Shown in pieces: positions 36,846-45,320 of a stretch of 64,000 bases of DNA (positions are counted from its first letter, which is position 1; each line of letters starts with the position of its first letter). The DNA comes from Sphaerisporangium krabiense (GTDB lineage: Bacteria; Actinomycetota; Actinomycetes; Streptosporangiales; Streptosporangiaceae), in the NCBI RefSeq assembly GCF_014200435.1, contig NZ_JACHBR010000001.1:6142001-6206000 (forward strand). The letters run 5' to 3'. The notes under the pieces were generated by a model. That model did not search any database and had not been told where the DNA came from. It was given only the letters and a program-made list of their open reading frames with translations. Made by a program: the position numbers and the translations under genes.

Positions 36846-37697
36846 CTAGGCACCGGCGGCGGTCAGGTCGTCGCGGTCGGTGGTCATGGCGATCGGGCGC
36901 TGGGCGCGTACCGCGCTCAGGCGGGCGTGCAGGGCGTCGTGGACCAGTCGGTAGGCGTCCGAGCCGAGCAACTGGCGGCGCGGCGGGTCCGCGTGGACGC
37001 CGATGCGGATCATCGCCTGGGCTACCTTGCGCGGATCGCCGGGCATGTCCCGCAACGCGACGGAGGACTCGCCGTGGGTGAAGGCGGCGGCCTGGGTCCC
37101 CGCGTAGGCGGCGAGCTCGGAGGGCGCGACGTCGGCGGACGCGTAGAAGCCGGTGGCGACCATGCCCGGTTCGATGAGGGTCGTGCGGATGCCGAATGGT
37201 TCGACCTCCTGCGCGTAGGCCTCGAAGAACCCCTCGATCGCCCACTTGCTCGCGTGGTACAGCGACAGCGCGGGGTAGGCGATGTGCCCGCCCATGCTGG
37301 AGGTCTGCAGGATCCGGCCGCCGCCCTGCTCACGCAGGTGCGGCGTGACCGCGCGGACGAGCTGGATCGGGGCCGTGACGTTGGTGTCGAGCTGGCGGCG
37401 GATCTGCTCGTCGGTGAGCTCCTCGGCCAGGCCGATCAGTCCGTGGCCGGCGTTGGACACGACGACGTCGATCCGCCCGAGGTCGGCGAACGCGCGGCGG
37501 ACGACCTCGCGCATCCGCGCGGTGTCGGTGACGTCGAGCTCGGCACGCCACAGCCGGTCGGTGTGGCGGTCGGCCAGTTCGTCGAGCCGGGAGGGATCGC
37601 GCAGGGTGGCGGCGACACGGTCACCGCGCCCGAGCAGGATCTCGGTCATTTCCCTGCCGAAACCGCGGGACGTGCCGGTGATGAACCAGGTCCTCAT
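36846..37697 (-). CDS. Short-chain dehydrogenase/reductase
   Basis: 283 residues of the classical SDR type. The NADP-binding TGTSRGFG lies near residue 7, NAG (VVSNAGHG) near 82, and the active site has Ser in LQTSSMGG with YHASK (Tyr and Lys) near 150. GFGRE after the glycine motif and the basic residue nearby favour NADPH. ATG 37697 has GGAGGAG eight bases upstream. It is divergent from a LysR regulator with a palindrome between them, so it is that regulator's probable target. The substrate is unknown. Confidence 0.9.
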   Translation of the reverse strand: MRTWFITGTSRGFGREMTEILLGRGDRVAATLRDPSRLDELADRHTDRLWRAELDVTDTARMREVVRRAFADLGRIDVVVSNAGHGLIGLAEELTDEQIRRQLDTNVTAPIQLVRAVTPHLREQGGGRILQTSSMGGHIAYPALSLYHASKWAIEGFFEAYAQEVEPFGIRTTLIEPGMVATGFYASADVAPSELAAYAGTQAAAFTHGESSVALRDMPGDPRKVAQAMIRIGVHADPPRRQLLGSDAYRLVHDALHARLSAVRAQRPIAMTTDRDDLTAAGA

Positions 37698-37741
37698 GTC
37701 AGTGCTCCTCCGATCAGGGTGCCGGTCTCCGAGCCGGTTTC

Positions 37742-37758
37742 CGATGTCCATGACATCG
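37742..37758. promoter_or_regulatory. LysR-type operator between SDR and lysR genes
   Basis: CGATGTC-CAT-GACATCG is a perfect 7-bp inverted repeat with a 3-bp centre, placed 45 bp upstream of the SDR start and 69 bp upstream of the lysR start. Confidence 0.65.
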
Positions 37759-37799
37759 CCGAGCGCGGACCGGCATCAACGACGAACACCGGCATGTCC

Positions 37800-37816
37800 G
37801 ACAGGCGGAGCCTGTC
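37800..37816. promoter_or_regulatory. Second inverted repeat just upstream of lysR
   Basis: GACAGGC-GGA-GCCTGTC is a perfect 7-bp inverted repeat ending 10 bp before the lysR ATG. It could be an autoregulatory operator or, in RNA, a hairpin hiding the start. Confidence 0.5.
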
Positions 37817-37826
37817 ACTATGGGGT

Positions 37827-38789
37827 ATGGAGCTTCGGCAGTTGGAGTACGCCGTCACCGTCGCGGAGGAACTGCACTTCGGCCGGGCCGCGGCGCGGTT
37901 GCACGTCACCCAGCAGTCCGTCAGCGAGCAGATCCGCCGCCTGGAACGCGAACTCGGCGCCCCCCTGTTCACCCGCACCAGCCGGCGGGTGACGGTGACC
38001 GCGGTGGGGGAGGTGTTCCTGCGCGAGGCGCGCGGTGCGGTGGCCGCCGTGCGCCACGCTCTCGACGTCGGCCGCCGCGCCGCCGCCGGCACGCTGGACG
38101 ACGTGAGCGTCGGCTACGCCGAGGACCTCGGCCCGCGGCTGTTCCAGCTCGCGGTGCCCGCGTTGCGCGCCCGCCTTCCCTCGGTCCGGCTGGCCCCCTG
38201 CCCGATGACCACCCCCGACCAGCTCGCCGCGCTCACCGGCCGCCGTCTCGACGTCGGCTTCTGCTGGACCGCCGAGCTCCCGCCCGGCCTCGACTCGCTC
38301 CTGGTGACCCGCGAACCTCTCGTGGTCGCGCTGTCCGCCGGTCATCCCCTCGCGGGCTCCGACACGATCGATCCCGCCCGGTTGTCGCACGAGCCGCTGG
38401 TCACCGTCGAGCGCGCCGTCAACCCATGGCTGCACGACCACTTCGTCGGCCAGCTCGAGGCCCGCGGCGCCACGGTGACCATCCACCGGGAGATATCCAG
38501 CCTCGACCGGCTCCTGCCGTTGGTGCTCACCGGCTCCGCCGTCGGGCTCACCGTCGTCGGCGCCGCCGCGGCCAGGCCCTTCGCCGGAGTCGTCTACCGC
38601 CCCTTCAGCGAGCCGAGCCCCTACGCCGACCACAGCGTCGTCTGGCGGCGCGACGCCGCCGGACCCGCCGTCGCGGCCCTCGTCGACGTCGTCCGCGAGC
38701 TACGCGACGCCGGAGCCTTCATGCCCCCGGAACTCGGCCGGCCGCATCAGGAACCGGTCCGTGGCGACAGGATTCTCGGCGACAATTGA
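37827..38789 (+). CDS. LysR-family transcriptional regulator
   Basis: 320 residues. The N-terminal helix-turn-helix (MELRQLEYAVTVAEELHFGRAAARLHVTQQSVSEQIRRLE split over the first 40 residues) is the standard LysR DNA-binding domain. A linker helix follows, then the two-lobed LysR substrate domain (about 90-300, with VGYAEDLGPR and FVGQLEARG). It is closest in style to regulators of SDR or aromatic-acid genes. The start lies shortly after TCACTATGGGG, so the transcript may be short-leadered. Confidence 0.9.
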   Translation: MELRQLEYAVTVAEELHFGRAAARLHVTQQSVSEQIRRLERELGAPLFTRTSRRVTVTAVGEVFLREARGAVAAVRHALDVGRRAAAGTLDDVSVGYAEDLGPRLFQLAVPALRARLPSVRLAPCPMTTPDQLAALTGRRLDVGFCWTAELPPGLDSLLVTREPLVVALSAGHPLAGSDTIDPARLSHEPLVTVERAVNPWLHDHFVGQLEARGATVTIHREISSLDRLLPLVLTGSAVGLTVVGAAAARPFAGVVYRPFSEPSPYADHSVVWRRDAAGPAVAALVDVVRELRDAGAFMPPELGRPHQEPVRGDRILGDN

Positions 38790-38891
38790 CCGCATCCGGC
38801 TACGGACCGGGCGGGTTCGTGTGCGGAATGCGGTGAACGGGTACATGGTTATGCCGTTCGACACGACGAGAGACGAGACGAGGAGCCATCT

Positions 38892-39290
38892 GTGGCGACG
38901 ATCGCGGTGACCGAGTCCAACTTCAACGAGATCGCCGACGAGGGGATCGTCCTCCTCGACTTCTGGGCCGCCTGGTGCGGGCCGTGCCGCACCTTCGGGC
39001 CCATCTTCGAGAAGGCGTCCCAGAAGCACGCGGACATCACCTTCGGGAAGATCGACACCGACGCCGAGCGGGCGCTGGCGGAAGGGTTCGACATCACCTC
39101 GATCCCGACCGTGATGGCCATCCGTGACGGCATCGTGGTCTTCGCCCAGCCGGGCGCCCTCCCCGCTCCCGCCCTGGAGGACCTGATCACCCAGGTCCGC
39201 GCGCTGGACATGGACGCCATCCGCAAGGAGATCGCCAACGACATCGACTCCGGCCGCGCCGAGGGCCCGGAGGACGGCCGCCGTCCGTGA
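38892..39290 (+). CDS. Thioredoxin
   Basis: 132 residues. The active site is FWAAWCGPCRTF at about 24-35 and the cis-Pro loop is TSIPTV near residue 75. A C-terminal tail of about 25 charged residues extends past the normal thioredoxin end. The GTG start has GAGGAG about seven bases upstream. It is a cytoplasmic disulfide reductase. It stands alone between a LysR gene and a terminator, so it is probably a general or stress thioredoxin rather than dedicated to a neighbour. Confidence 0.93.
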   Translation: MATIAVTESNFNEIADEGIVLLDFWAAWCGPCRTFGPIFEKASQKHADITFGKIDTDAERALAEGFDITSIPTVMAIRDGIVVFAQPGALPAPALEDLITQVRALDMDAIRKEIANDIDSGRAEGPEDGRRP

Positions 39291-39314
39291 GGATCGCGCC
39301 CCCCTGAACATGAC

Positions 39315-39348
39315 AGAGCCGGCCTTCGCTTCCGCGGGGGCCGGCTCT
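39315..39348. terminator. Bidirectional terminator between thioredoxin and DAHP synthase genes
   Basis: The 10-bp stem AGAGCCGGCC/GGCCGGCTCT with a 14-base loop is followed by TCG, between two convergent genes. Confidence 0.75.
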
Positions 39349-39356
39349 TCGTGCGA

Positions 39357-40697
39357 TCAGCTCAGGCGGTACAGCTCGGCGACGCGGAAGGCCAGGTCCA
39401 GCGACTGGCCGCGGTTGAGGCGGGGGTCGCAGGCGGTCTCGTAGCGCAGCGCCAGGTCCTCCTCGACGATGGGGTGGCCGCCGCCGACGCACTCGGTGAC
39501 GTCGTCGCCGGTGAACTCGATGTGGATGCCGCCCGGGTGGGTGCCGAGCGCGCGGTGCACCTCGAAGAAGCCCGCCACCTCGTCGAGCACGTCGTCGAGC
39601 CTGCGGGTCTTGTGCCCGCTCGGGGCCTCGAAGGTGTTGCCGTGCATCGGGTCGCAGATCCAGGCGATCTGCGCGCCGCTCGCGCGGATCTTCTCGACCA
39701 GCGGCGGCAGGGCGTCGCGCACCTTGGAGGCGCCCATGCGCGCGATGAAGGTGAGCCGCCCGGCCTCGTTGGCCGGGTTGAGCTTGTCGATCAGCGCCAG
39801 CGCCTCCTCGGGGGAGGTGGTCGGGCCGAGCTTGACGCCGATGGGGTTGCGGATGCGGCTGAAGAACTCCACGTGGGCGCCGTCGAGCTGGCGGGTGCGC
39901 TCGCCGATCCAGACCATGTGGGCCGACACGTCGTACGGCAGGCCGGTGCGGGAGTCGACGCGGGTGAGGGCGCGGTCGTAGTCGAGGATCAGGGCCTCGT
40001 GCGAGGAGTAGAACTCGACCGTGTGGAACTCCTCGGGATCGGCGCGGCAGGCGTGCATGAACGCCAGGGCCTGGTCGATCTCGCGGGCGAGTTGCTCGTA
40101 GCGGCGGCCCGCGGGGGACTCGGCCACGAAGTCCTGGTTCCAGGCGTGGACCTGGCGCAGGTCGGCGTACCCGCCCTTGGTGAAGGCGCGGGCCAGGTTG
40201 AGCGTCACCGCGGAGGAATGGTACGCCCGCAGCAGGCGCACGGGGTCGGGCGTGCGGGACTCGGGGGTGAAGTCGAAGCCGTTGACCATGTCGCCGCGGT
40301 AGGCCGGGAGCTCGACGCCGCCGCGGGTCTCGGTCGGCTTGGAGCGCGGCTTGGCGAACTGCCCCGCCAAGCGGCCGATCTTGACGACGGGGACGCGGCC
40401 GGCGTAGGTGAGCACGATGGCCATCTGCAACAGCGTCTTCAGCTTGTTGCGGACGTTGTCGGCGGTGGCGCCGGCGAAGGTCTCGGCGCAGTCACCGCCC
40501 TGGAGGACGAACGCCTCGCCCCGCGCGACGGCGGCGAGACGGTCCTTGAGCTCGTCGCACTCTCCGGCGAACACGAGCGGCGGCAGGCCGTGCAGCTCGG
40601 CGACGACGGACTCCAGCGCGGACCGGTCGGGCCAGTCGGGCTGCTGGGCGGCGGGGAGGTCCCGCCAGCTATCGAGGTTGATCGGTTCGGCGCTCAC
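39357..40697 (-). CDS. Class II DAHP synthase (3-deoxy-7-phosphoheptulonate synthase)
   Basis: 446 residues, full length for the type II (plant/mycobacterial) enzyme. It condenses phosphoenolpyruvate and erythrose-4-phosphate in the first step of the shikimate pathway. Characteristic blocks are VLQGGDCAE (Cys binds the metal), GQFAKPRS, RIRNPIGVKLGP, HGNTFEAPSGHKTR and EFTGDDVTECVGG. It begins with a GTG at 40697. It is transcribed alone, converging on the thioredoxin gene. It is likely the housekeeping enzyme for aromatic amino acids. Confidence 0.95.
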   Translation of the reverse strand: MSAEPINLDSWRDLPAAQQPDWPDRSALESVVAELHGLPPLVFAGECDELKDRLAAVARGEAFVLQGGDCAETFAGATADNVRNKLKTLLQMAIVLTYAGRVPVVKIGRLAGQFAKPRSKPTETRGGVELPAYRGDMVNGFDFTPESRTPDPVRLLRAYHSSAVTLNLARAFTKGGYADLRQVHAWNQDFVAESPAGRRYEQLAREIDQALAFMHACRADPEEFHTVEFYSSHEALILDYDRALTRVDSRTGLPYDVSAHMVWIGERTRQLDGAHVEFFSRIRNPIGVKLGPTTSPEEALALIDKLNPANEAGRLTFIARMGASKVRDALPPLVEKIRASGAQIAWICDPMHGNTFEAPSGHKTRRLDDVLDEVAGFFEVHRALGTHPGGIHIEFTGDDVTECVGGGHPIVEEDLALRYETACDPRLNRGQSLDLAFRVAELYRLS

Positions 40698-40977
40698 CCT
40701 GAAAGGCTATTGCACGCCGTGGGGTCCCACCGAGGTCGTGTCCACAGGGTGAGAAAGATTTCCGGGGCCGGGTCCCGCGGGATGCCGGGCGCGCCGGGGA
40801 TTCCGGGGGTGCCTCTGGGGTCCGCGCGTGGCCGGAAGGCGCTACGGGGCCGATGGAACGCCGCCCGCGCGCCGGCGACACCGGGCGGGGCGCGGCAGGA
40901 ATAACCGGGGGCTTCGCGGGCAGTCGGAGGGCGCCCCCTCAAGGGGCAGGCACCGAGCGACGTGGAGTTGAGGTCAC

Positions 40978-41565
40978 ATGATCATACTGGGCATGTTACT
41001 TGTCGTGCTCGCCGGAGCCGCTCTGGTGGCGGTGGCGAACGACGGCGCCGGCGGCGTTGCGGCGATCACCGTGCTGGGCCGGACGATCGAGATGTCCGCG
41101 CTGGAGCTGTTCCTCGCCGGCGCGGCGACCGCGGCGGTCTTCCTCATCGGCCTGATGGTGCTCACCGGCGGCATGCGCCGTTCCGGGGCCAGGCGCAGGC
41201 GGCTGCGCGAGGCCCGCGCCGAGGCCGACAAGGTCGCGCGCCTGGAGGAGGAGAAGCGGACGCTGGAGCGCAGGCTGGAGGCCGAGTCCACGGCCCCGGC
41301 GACCGCGCCCCGCGCCACCGGCTACGTCCCGGCCCAGGCCCCCTCGCCGGACTCGGCCGGGAGGCCGCTCGGCCGCCACGCGCACGCCCCGGACAGGGAC
41401 GGCGACGGCGTCGACGACCGGGCCGAGGCCAGGACGGACAGCACCGACCGTGCCGACCGCGCCGACCGTGCCGACAGGGCGGATCGCGTGGGCGCGGGCG
41501 CGCGCCGGCCGGCGGAGCCGCACGACCGGCTCGTGGCGGGCGACCGTGTGGACGAGGGACGCTGA
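40978..41565 (+). CDS. Small membrane protein with coiled coil and DRA repeats
   Basis: 195 residues. Two TM helices (about 2-19 and 44-63) are joined by a short loop. A basic, helical coiled-coil segment follows (about 68-102, RRRRLREARAEADK and EEEKRTLERRLEAE). The C-terminal 90 residues are disordered and very polar, with four consecutive DRA-type triplets near 160 (DRADRADRADRADR). The first 100 residues resemble LapA/DUF1049 proteins. ATG 40978 has GAGG about six bases upstream. The function is unknown. Confidence 0.6.
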   Translation: MIILGMLLVVLAGAALVAVANDGAGGVAAITVLGRTIEMSALELFLAGAATAAVFLIGLMVLTGGMRRSGARRRRLREARAEADKVARLEEEKRTLERRLEAESTAPATAPRATGYVPAQAPSPDSAGRPLGRHAHAPDRDGDGVDDRAEARTDSTDRADRADRADRADRVGAGARRPAEPHDRLVAGDRVDEGR

Positions 41566-41712
41566 CCCGGCGATGGCGACACGCGAGGACGGGCCGGCCG
41601 TCCGGGGACCGGGTCCCTGGGCGGCCCTGCCCGCGCGCCGCCGCCTGTCGCGTCCGGTGCGCCACCGCTGCGTACGCCGGCACGTCCGGCCCGGCGCGCG
41701 GGAAGGACGTGC

Positions 41713-42711
41713 TCAGCGCCTCGTGAGCACGTCCAGGCTCCTGGTGAGCCCCTCGGTGGCCAGGCCCCGGATCCGCCCGTAGGACTCCTCCGGGTACTGC
41801 CGGGGGCCGTTCTCGACCAGCAGCACCAGGTACAGGTACACGCGGTACATCGCCTCCCGGGTGCGGGCCCCGGGCGTGAGCTCCACCTTGCCGCCCGCCT
41901 CGCGGTAGCCGGCGAGGACCGGATCGTCGTCGTCCAGCTCACCGAAGATCGTCGGCGCGACGAAGTCGGCCAGCGGATCGCCCCAGAACGCCCGCTCGTA
42001 GTCGATCAGGGCCTGGATGCGCGGCGGCCCCTCCGAGGGCGGGGTCAGGAACACGTTGCCCGGCCAGAGGTCGAAGTGCACCAGCGCGGGCGCGGTGACC
42101 TCCTCCAGCGCGGCGGCGTTGGAGTAGACGGCGCCCGCGATCTCCACCAGCGTCCGCGGCAGCGGGGTCGCGTACCGCACGGCGTCGTCCAGCAGCGCGC
42201 CGGTCATGGCCAGGAACGCGTCCCGCCAGTTCGTCCCGGTGAGCGCCGCGTAGGGGTAGCCGTAGACGCCGTCGCCGGGGATGCCGTGCAGCGTGGCGAT
42301 GTGCCCGCCGAGCTGGTGGCGCAGCGACCGCTGGTCGGCCTCGCCGAGCGAGGACGCCTGGTTCCACGGCACGCCGTCCAGCGCCGACATGATCAGGTAG
42401 TCGCCGCCGAGCTCGGGGTCGTCGAAGCCGGACTGCAGCAGGCGGGGCAGCGGCAGCCCCGTGGGCGTGGCCAGGTGGTACACCAGCGCCTCGGTGCGCA
42501 GCAGGTCGCGCTCGTAGCGGAGCGCCTCCAGGCCGGGCGGCGGGCCGGCCTTCAGCACGACCTGGCGGCCGTCCTTCAGGGTCAGCCGCCACACCGCGTT
42601 GGCGAAGCCGTCCAGGAGCTCCTCGGCGGAGCCGACCTCCGCGCCCAGCGCCCTGGCGGCGAGCGCGTCGAGTTGGGCGGGGGTCAGCCGGCGCTTGGTC
42701 CTGCTCTCCAT
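41713..42711 (-). CDS. APH-family phosphotransferase (kinase-like)
   Basis: 332 residues. The kinase-like fold is shown by VVLKAG (ATP Lys), the catalytic Brenner motif LVHFDLWPGN (about 214-223, Asp base) and the metal-binding DYERAFWGD near 243. This group phosphorylates small molecules such as choline, fructosamines, antibiotics or nucleosides. Nothing nearby fixes the substrate, and an aminoglycoside-resistance role should not be assumed. It has no close partner gene: 120 bp separate it from the mutarotase stop. Confidence 0.8.
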   Translation of the reverse strand: MESRTKRRLTPAQLDALAARALGAEVGSAEELLDGFANAVWRLTLKDGRQVVLKAGPPPGLEALRYERDLLRTEALVYHLATPTGLPLPRLLQSGFDDPELGGDYLIMSALDGVPWNQASSLGEADQRSLRHQLGGHIATLHGIPGDGVYGYPYAALTGTNWRDAFLAMTGALLDDAVRYATPLPRTLVEIAGAVYSNAAALEEVTAPALVHFDLWPGNVFLTPPSEGPPRIQALIDYERAFWGDPLADFVAPTIFGELDDDDPVLAGYREAGGKVELTPGARTREAMYRVYLYLVLLVENGPRQYPEESYGRIRGLATEGLTRSLDVLTRR

Positions 42712-42834
42712 TCGGTCACATCACTTAGGTCGGGGGATGAGGGGGGATCGGCGGTGACGCCGGCCGTCACTCGGCGTGGCGGGACGGCGCGCGGCCGGGC
42801 CGGTTCCCGGCCGGTGGAAGCCGGGAAGGGACGC

Positions 42835-43725
42835 TCAGAGGGCCGAGATCGTCCAACCGGCTTCGTGTGCGGCTCCGGGGTCGAGCACCACGAGGTCCGT
42901 GCCGGAGTTGAAGGCGTCGGCGGGGCAGGTCATCGGCTCGACGGCGATGCCCCGGTGGCCGAAGCCGGTGCCGGTGCAGACCTGGGCCCACGGCAGCGCC
43001 GCGGGGTCCCAGGCGATCCGCACGCCGCCGCGCGGGCCGCGCAGCCGCACCTCGGTGCGGCCGTCCGGCCCCGCGGCCAGGCCGGTGAAGGCGTTGTCGG
43101 CGGAGGTCTCGCCGATCGGGCGCGGGAGGCGGAAGTCGAACGGGGTCTCCTCGACCGGGCGCAGGGCGGCGGGCAGGAGCTCCTCGTCGGTGAGCAGGAC
43201 CCGGTCGGCGGGCAGCGCCAGTTCCCAGCCGCTCTCGGGGCCGTCGCCGGCGATCAGCCAGGGGTGGGTGCCGCAGCCGTAGGGGGCCGGGCGGTCGCCG
43301 GTGTTCTCGGCGGTGAGGGTGGTGGTGAGGCCGCCAGGGCCGAGGGCGTGCCGGACCTCCAGGCGCAGCCGGAACGGGTAGCCGGGGGAGGGCTCGACGG
43401 TGTGGGTGAGCCGGACGGAGGCGTCGCCGTCCTCGTGCGGCCCGGCGGCCCGCCAGCCGGCGAAGGCGACGAGGCCGTGCAGGGCGTGGCCGCGCTCCGG
43501 CTCGTTGACGGGCAGCCGGAAGGTCTCGCCCCGGAAGGTGTAGCGCGCGTGGGCCACCCGGTTCGGCCACGGCGCGAGCAGCGTGCCGCTGTAGAAGGGG
43601 ACGGGGCCGTCCTGCGGCCAGCTCGTCACCAGATCGCGGTCACCGTGCCGGAGGATCCGCAGCGCGCCGCCCGAGCCGGATATCACGGCGCGGTAGTCGC
43701 CACCCTGGATAACGTACTGAGGCAC
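42835..43725 (-). CDS. Aldose 1-epimerase (mutarotase)
   Basis: 296 residues of the galactose-mutarotase-like fold. Recognisable blocks are LLAPWPNRVAHARY, GHALHGLV (with a catalytic His), CGTHPWL (second His) and the Glu-bearing VEPMTCPADAF. It converts alpha and beta anomers of hexoses. A perfect CebR-type operator and a weaker one lie 120-230 bp upstream. I infer that it is part of the cello-oligosaccharide regulon, helping sugars released by BglC to equilibrate. Confidence 0.88.
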   Translation of the reverse strand: MPQYVIQGGDYRAVISGSGGALRILRHGDRDLVTSWPQDGPVPFYSGTLLAPWPNRVAHARYTFRGETFRLPVNEPERGHALHGLVAFAGWRAAGPHEDGDASVRLTHTVEPSPGYPFRLRLEVRHALGPGGLTTTLTAENTGDRPAPYGCGTHPWLIAGDGPESGWELALPADRVLLTDEELLPAALRPVEETPFDFRLPRPIGETSADNAFTGLAAGPDGRTEVRLRGPRGGVRIAWDPAALPWAQVCTGTGFGHRGIAVEPMTCPADAFNSGTDLVVLDPGAAHEAGWTISAL

Positions 43726-43845
43726 GGGGATCCTCTCATCGGCCGGTGAAATCGCCGCGAACCGGGAGAAACCCGGGCGGCAGCCTCCATCATCCCCGTT
43801 GCCACGCGGTGATCAAAATTTAGCCATGCTGTGAAGGTATGGCAA

Positions 43846-43857
43846 GGGAGCGCTCCC
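43846..43857. promoter_or_regulatory. CebR-type operator upstream of the mutarotase gene
   Basis: GGGAGCGCTCCC is a perfect palindrome matching the core of the CebR box TGGGAGCGCTCCCA (13 of 14 with flanks). It lies 120 bp upstream of the mutarotase start. Confidence 0.8.
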
Positions 43858-43943
43858 ACGGCCCGGGCCCGCGTAATTGTCAAGTATGGTGTCGGATTTT
43901 CTGGCACATCATGTCAAGTCTCCTCGTGATCGTGCCCGCGGTG

Positions 43944-43957
43944 TGGAATCGCTCCCA
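43944..43957. promoter_or_regulatory. Degenerate second CebR-type box
   Basis: TGGAATCGCTCCCA matches 12 of 14 positions of the box and is centred 99 bp from the perfect site at 43846-43857. Paired sites about 100 bp apart also precede cebE. Confidence 0.4.
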
Positions 43958-44015
43958 CCGGCCGTGCCCGTCCGCGGCCCGCCGGGGGGAGCGGGCCGTA
44001 CGCGCGCGGGCCGCC

Positions 44016-45212
44016 CTACCAGGCGACCGGGAGCGTGTGGACGCCGTAGATGGCCCTGCTCGTCCGGGTCGGCACCTGCTCGGCCGGCAGGTCCAGGCGC
44101 AGGCCGGGGAAGCGCCGCAGCAGCGCGGGGTAGGCCACGCGCATCTCCATGCGGGCGAGCTGCTGGCCGAGGCACTGGTGGACGCCGTGCCCGAAGGACA
44201 GGTGCCCGGCGGCCTGCCGGGTGATGTCCAGGCTCTCGGGGTTCTCGAACCGGGCCGGGTCGCGGTTGGCCGCGGGCAGCGAGAGCGTCACCGAGTCGCC
44301 CGCCAGGATCACGTGGCCGTCGATCTCGACGTCCTCGCGCGCCGCGCGCACCGGCCCGAGGTGGACGATCGTCAGGTACCGCAGCAGCTCCTCCACCGCC
44401 GAGCCGATCAGCGCGGGGTCGGCGCGCAGGGCGGCGAGCTGGGCGGGGTTGCGCAGCAGGGTGAAGGTGCCGAGCGCGAGCATGTTGGCCGTGGTCTCGT
44501 GCCCGGCCACCAGCAGCAGCACCGCCACGCCGGTGACCTCGTCGGTGGTGAGCCCGCGGTCGGCGGCCAGCGCGCTGATCAGGTCGTCGCCCGGCTCGGC
44601 CCGCTTCAGCGCCACCAGCTCGCGGGTGAAGTCCATCAGGTCCTCCAGCGCCTCCCGCACCTGATCGGGCGTGGAGGACAGGTCGAGCAGCGCGGCCGAG
44701 CGCCGCTGGAAACGCTCGTGCCCGCTGTAGGGCACGCCGAGCACCTCGCAGATGACCAGGGACGGGATGGGCAGCGCGAACTCCCGCACCAGGTCGGCGG
44801 GCGTGCCGGACGCCTCCATGGCGTCGAGGTGCTCGCCGGTGATCTCGGCGATCCTGGGCTCCAGCGCCTGCACCCTGCGCACGGTGAAGTGGCCCGCGAG
44901 ACGGCCGCGGAAGCGCGTGTGCTCGGGCGGGTCCTTCTGCAGGAAGAACCCGGGAACGTCCTCCAGGATCCGCTGGGTCGCCCGCTGGCCGATCGGCGGG
45001 TGCAGCAGCTTGGTGTCGGTGGTGAACCGCGGGTCGGCCAGCACGGCGCGGGCCGTGGAATAGCCGGTCACCAGCCAGCCGACGTGGCCGTCGGCGTAGA
45101 GCATCGGGCGAATGGGTCCCTCTTCGCGCCATCGGCGCAGCGCCGCGGGAGGATCGAAGGGGTTCTGGCGGCCGAGGGGAAGGGTCACGGGGCTCGACAT
45201 GGCTTGGGTCAC
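44016..45212 (-). CDS. Cytochrome P450, orphan
   Basis: 398 residues. The I-helix has AGHETT, the K-helix has EELLRY and the heme loop is FGHGVHQCLGQQLAR. The sequence style is that of actinobacterial CYP105/107-like enzymes. GTG 45212 has AAGGAG at suitable distance; ATG 45200 is the alternative. No ferredoxin or reductase adjoins it, so it must borrow one, for example from the set at 34683-36252. It lies between the mutarotase and cebR but is not obviously part of the sugar regulon. The substrate is unknown. Confidence 0.9.
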   Translation of the reverse strand: MTQAMSSPVTLPLGRQNPFDPPAALRRWREEGPIRPMLYADGHVGWLVTGYSTARAVLADPRFTTDTKLLHPPIGQRATQRILEDVPGFFLQKDPPEHTRFRGRLAGHFTVRRVQALEPRIAEITGEHLDAMEASGTPADLVREFALPIPSLVICEVLGVPYSGHERFQRRSAALLDLSSTPDQVREALEDLMDFTRELVALKRAEPGDDLISALAADRGLTTDEVTGVAVLLLVAGHETTANMLALGTFTLLRNPAQLAALRADPALIGSAVEELLRYLTIVHLGPVRAAREDVEIDGHVILAGDSVTLSLPAANRDPARFENPESLDITRQAAGHLSFGHGVHQCLGQQLARMEMRVAYPALLRRFPGLRLDLPAEQVPTRTSRAIYGVHTLPVAW

Positions 45213-45320
45213 GAGGCGCTCCTTCCAGTCCTGCTAAGACCGTACAAGCCATGAAATTTCGGTGAATTAAGGCAGTTATCGGAAGTCGTAAAGATTGCGC
45301 AGGCGCCCGCGCGCCGGATC

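Noticed and set aside
41451-41490. 12-base DRA-coding repeats as a tandem-repeat or CRISPR-like array
   Set aside because: The repeats are in frame within a coding region and vary at third positions, so they reflect protein repeats.
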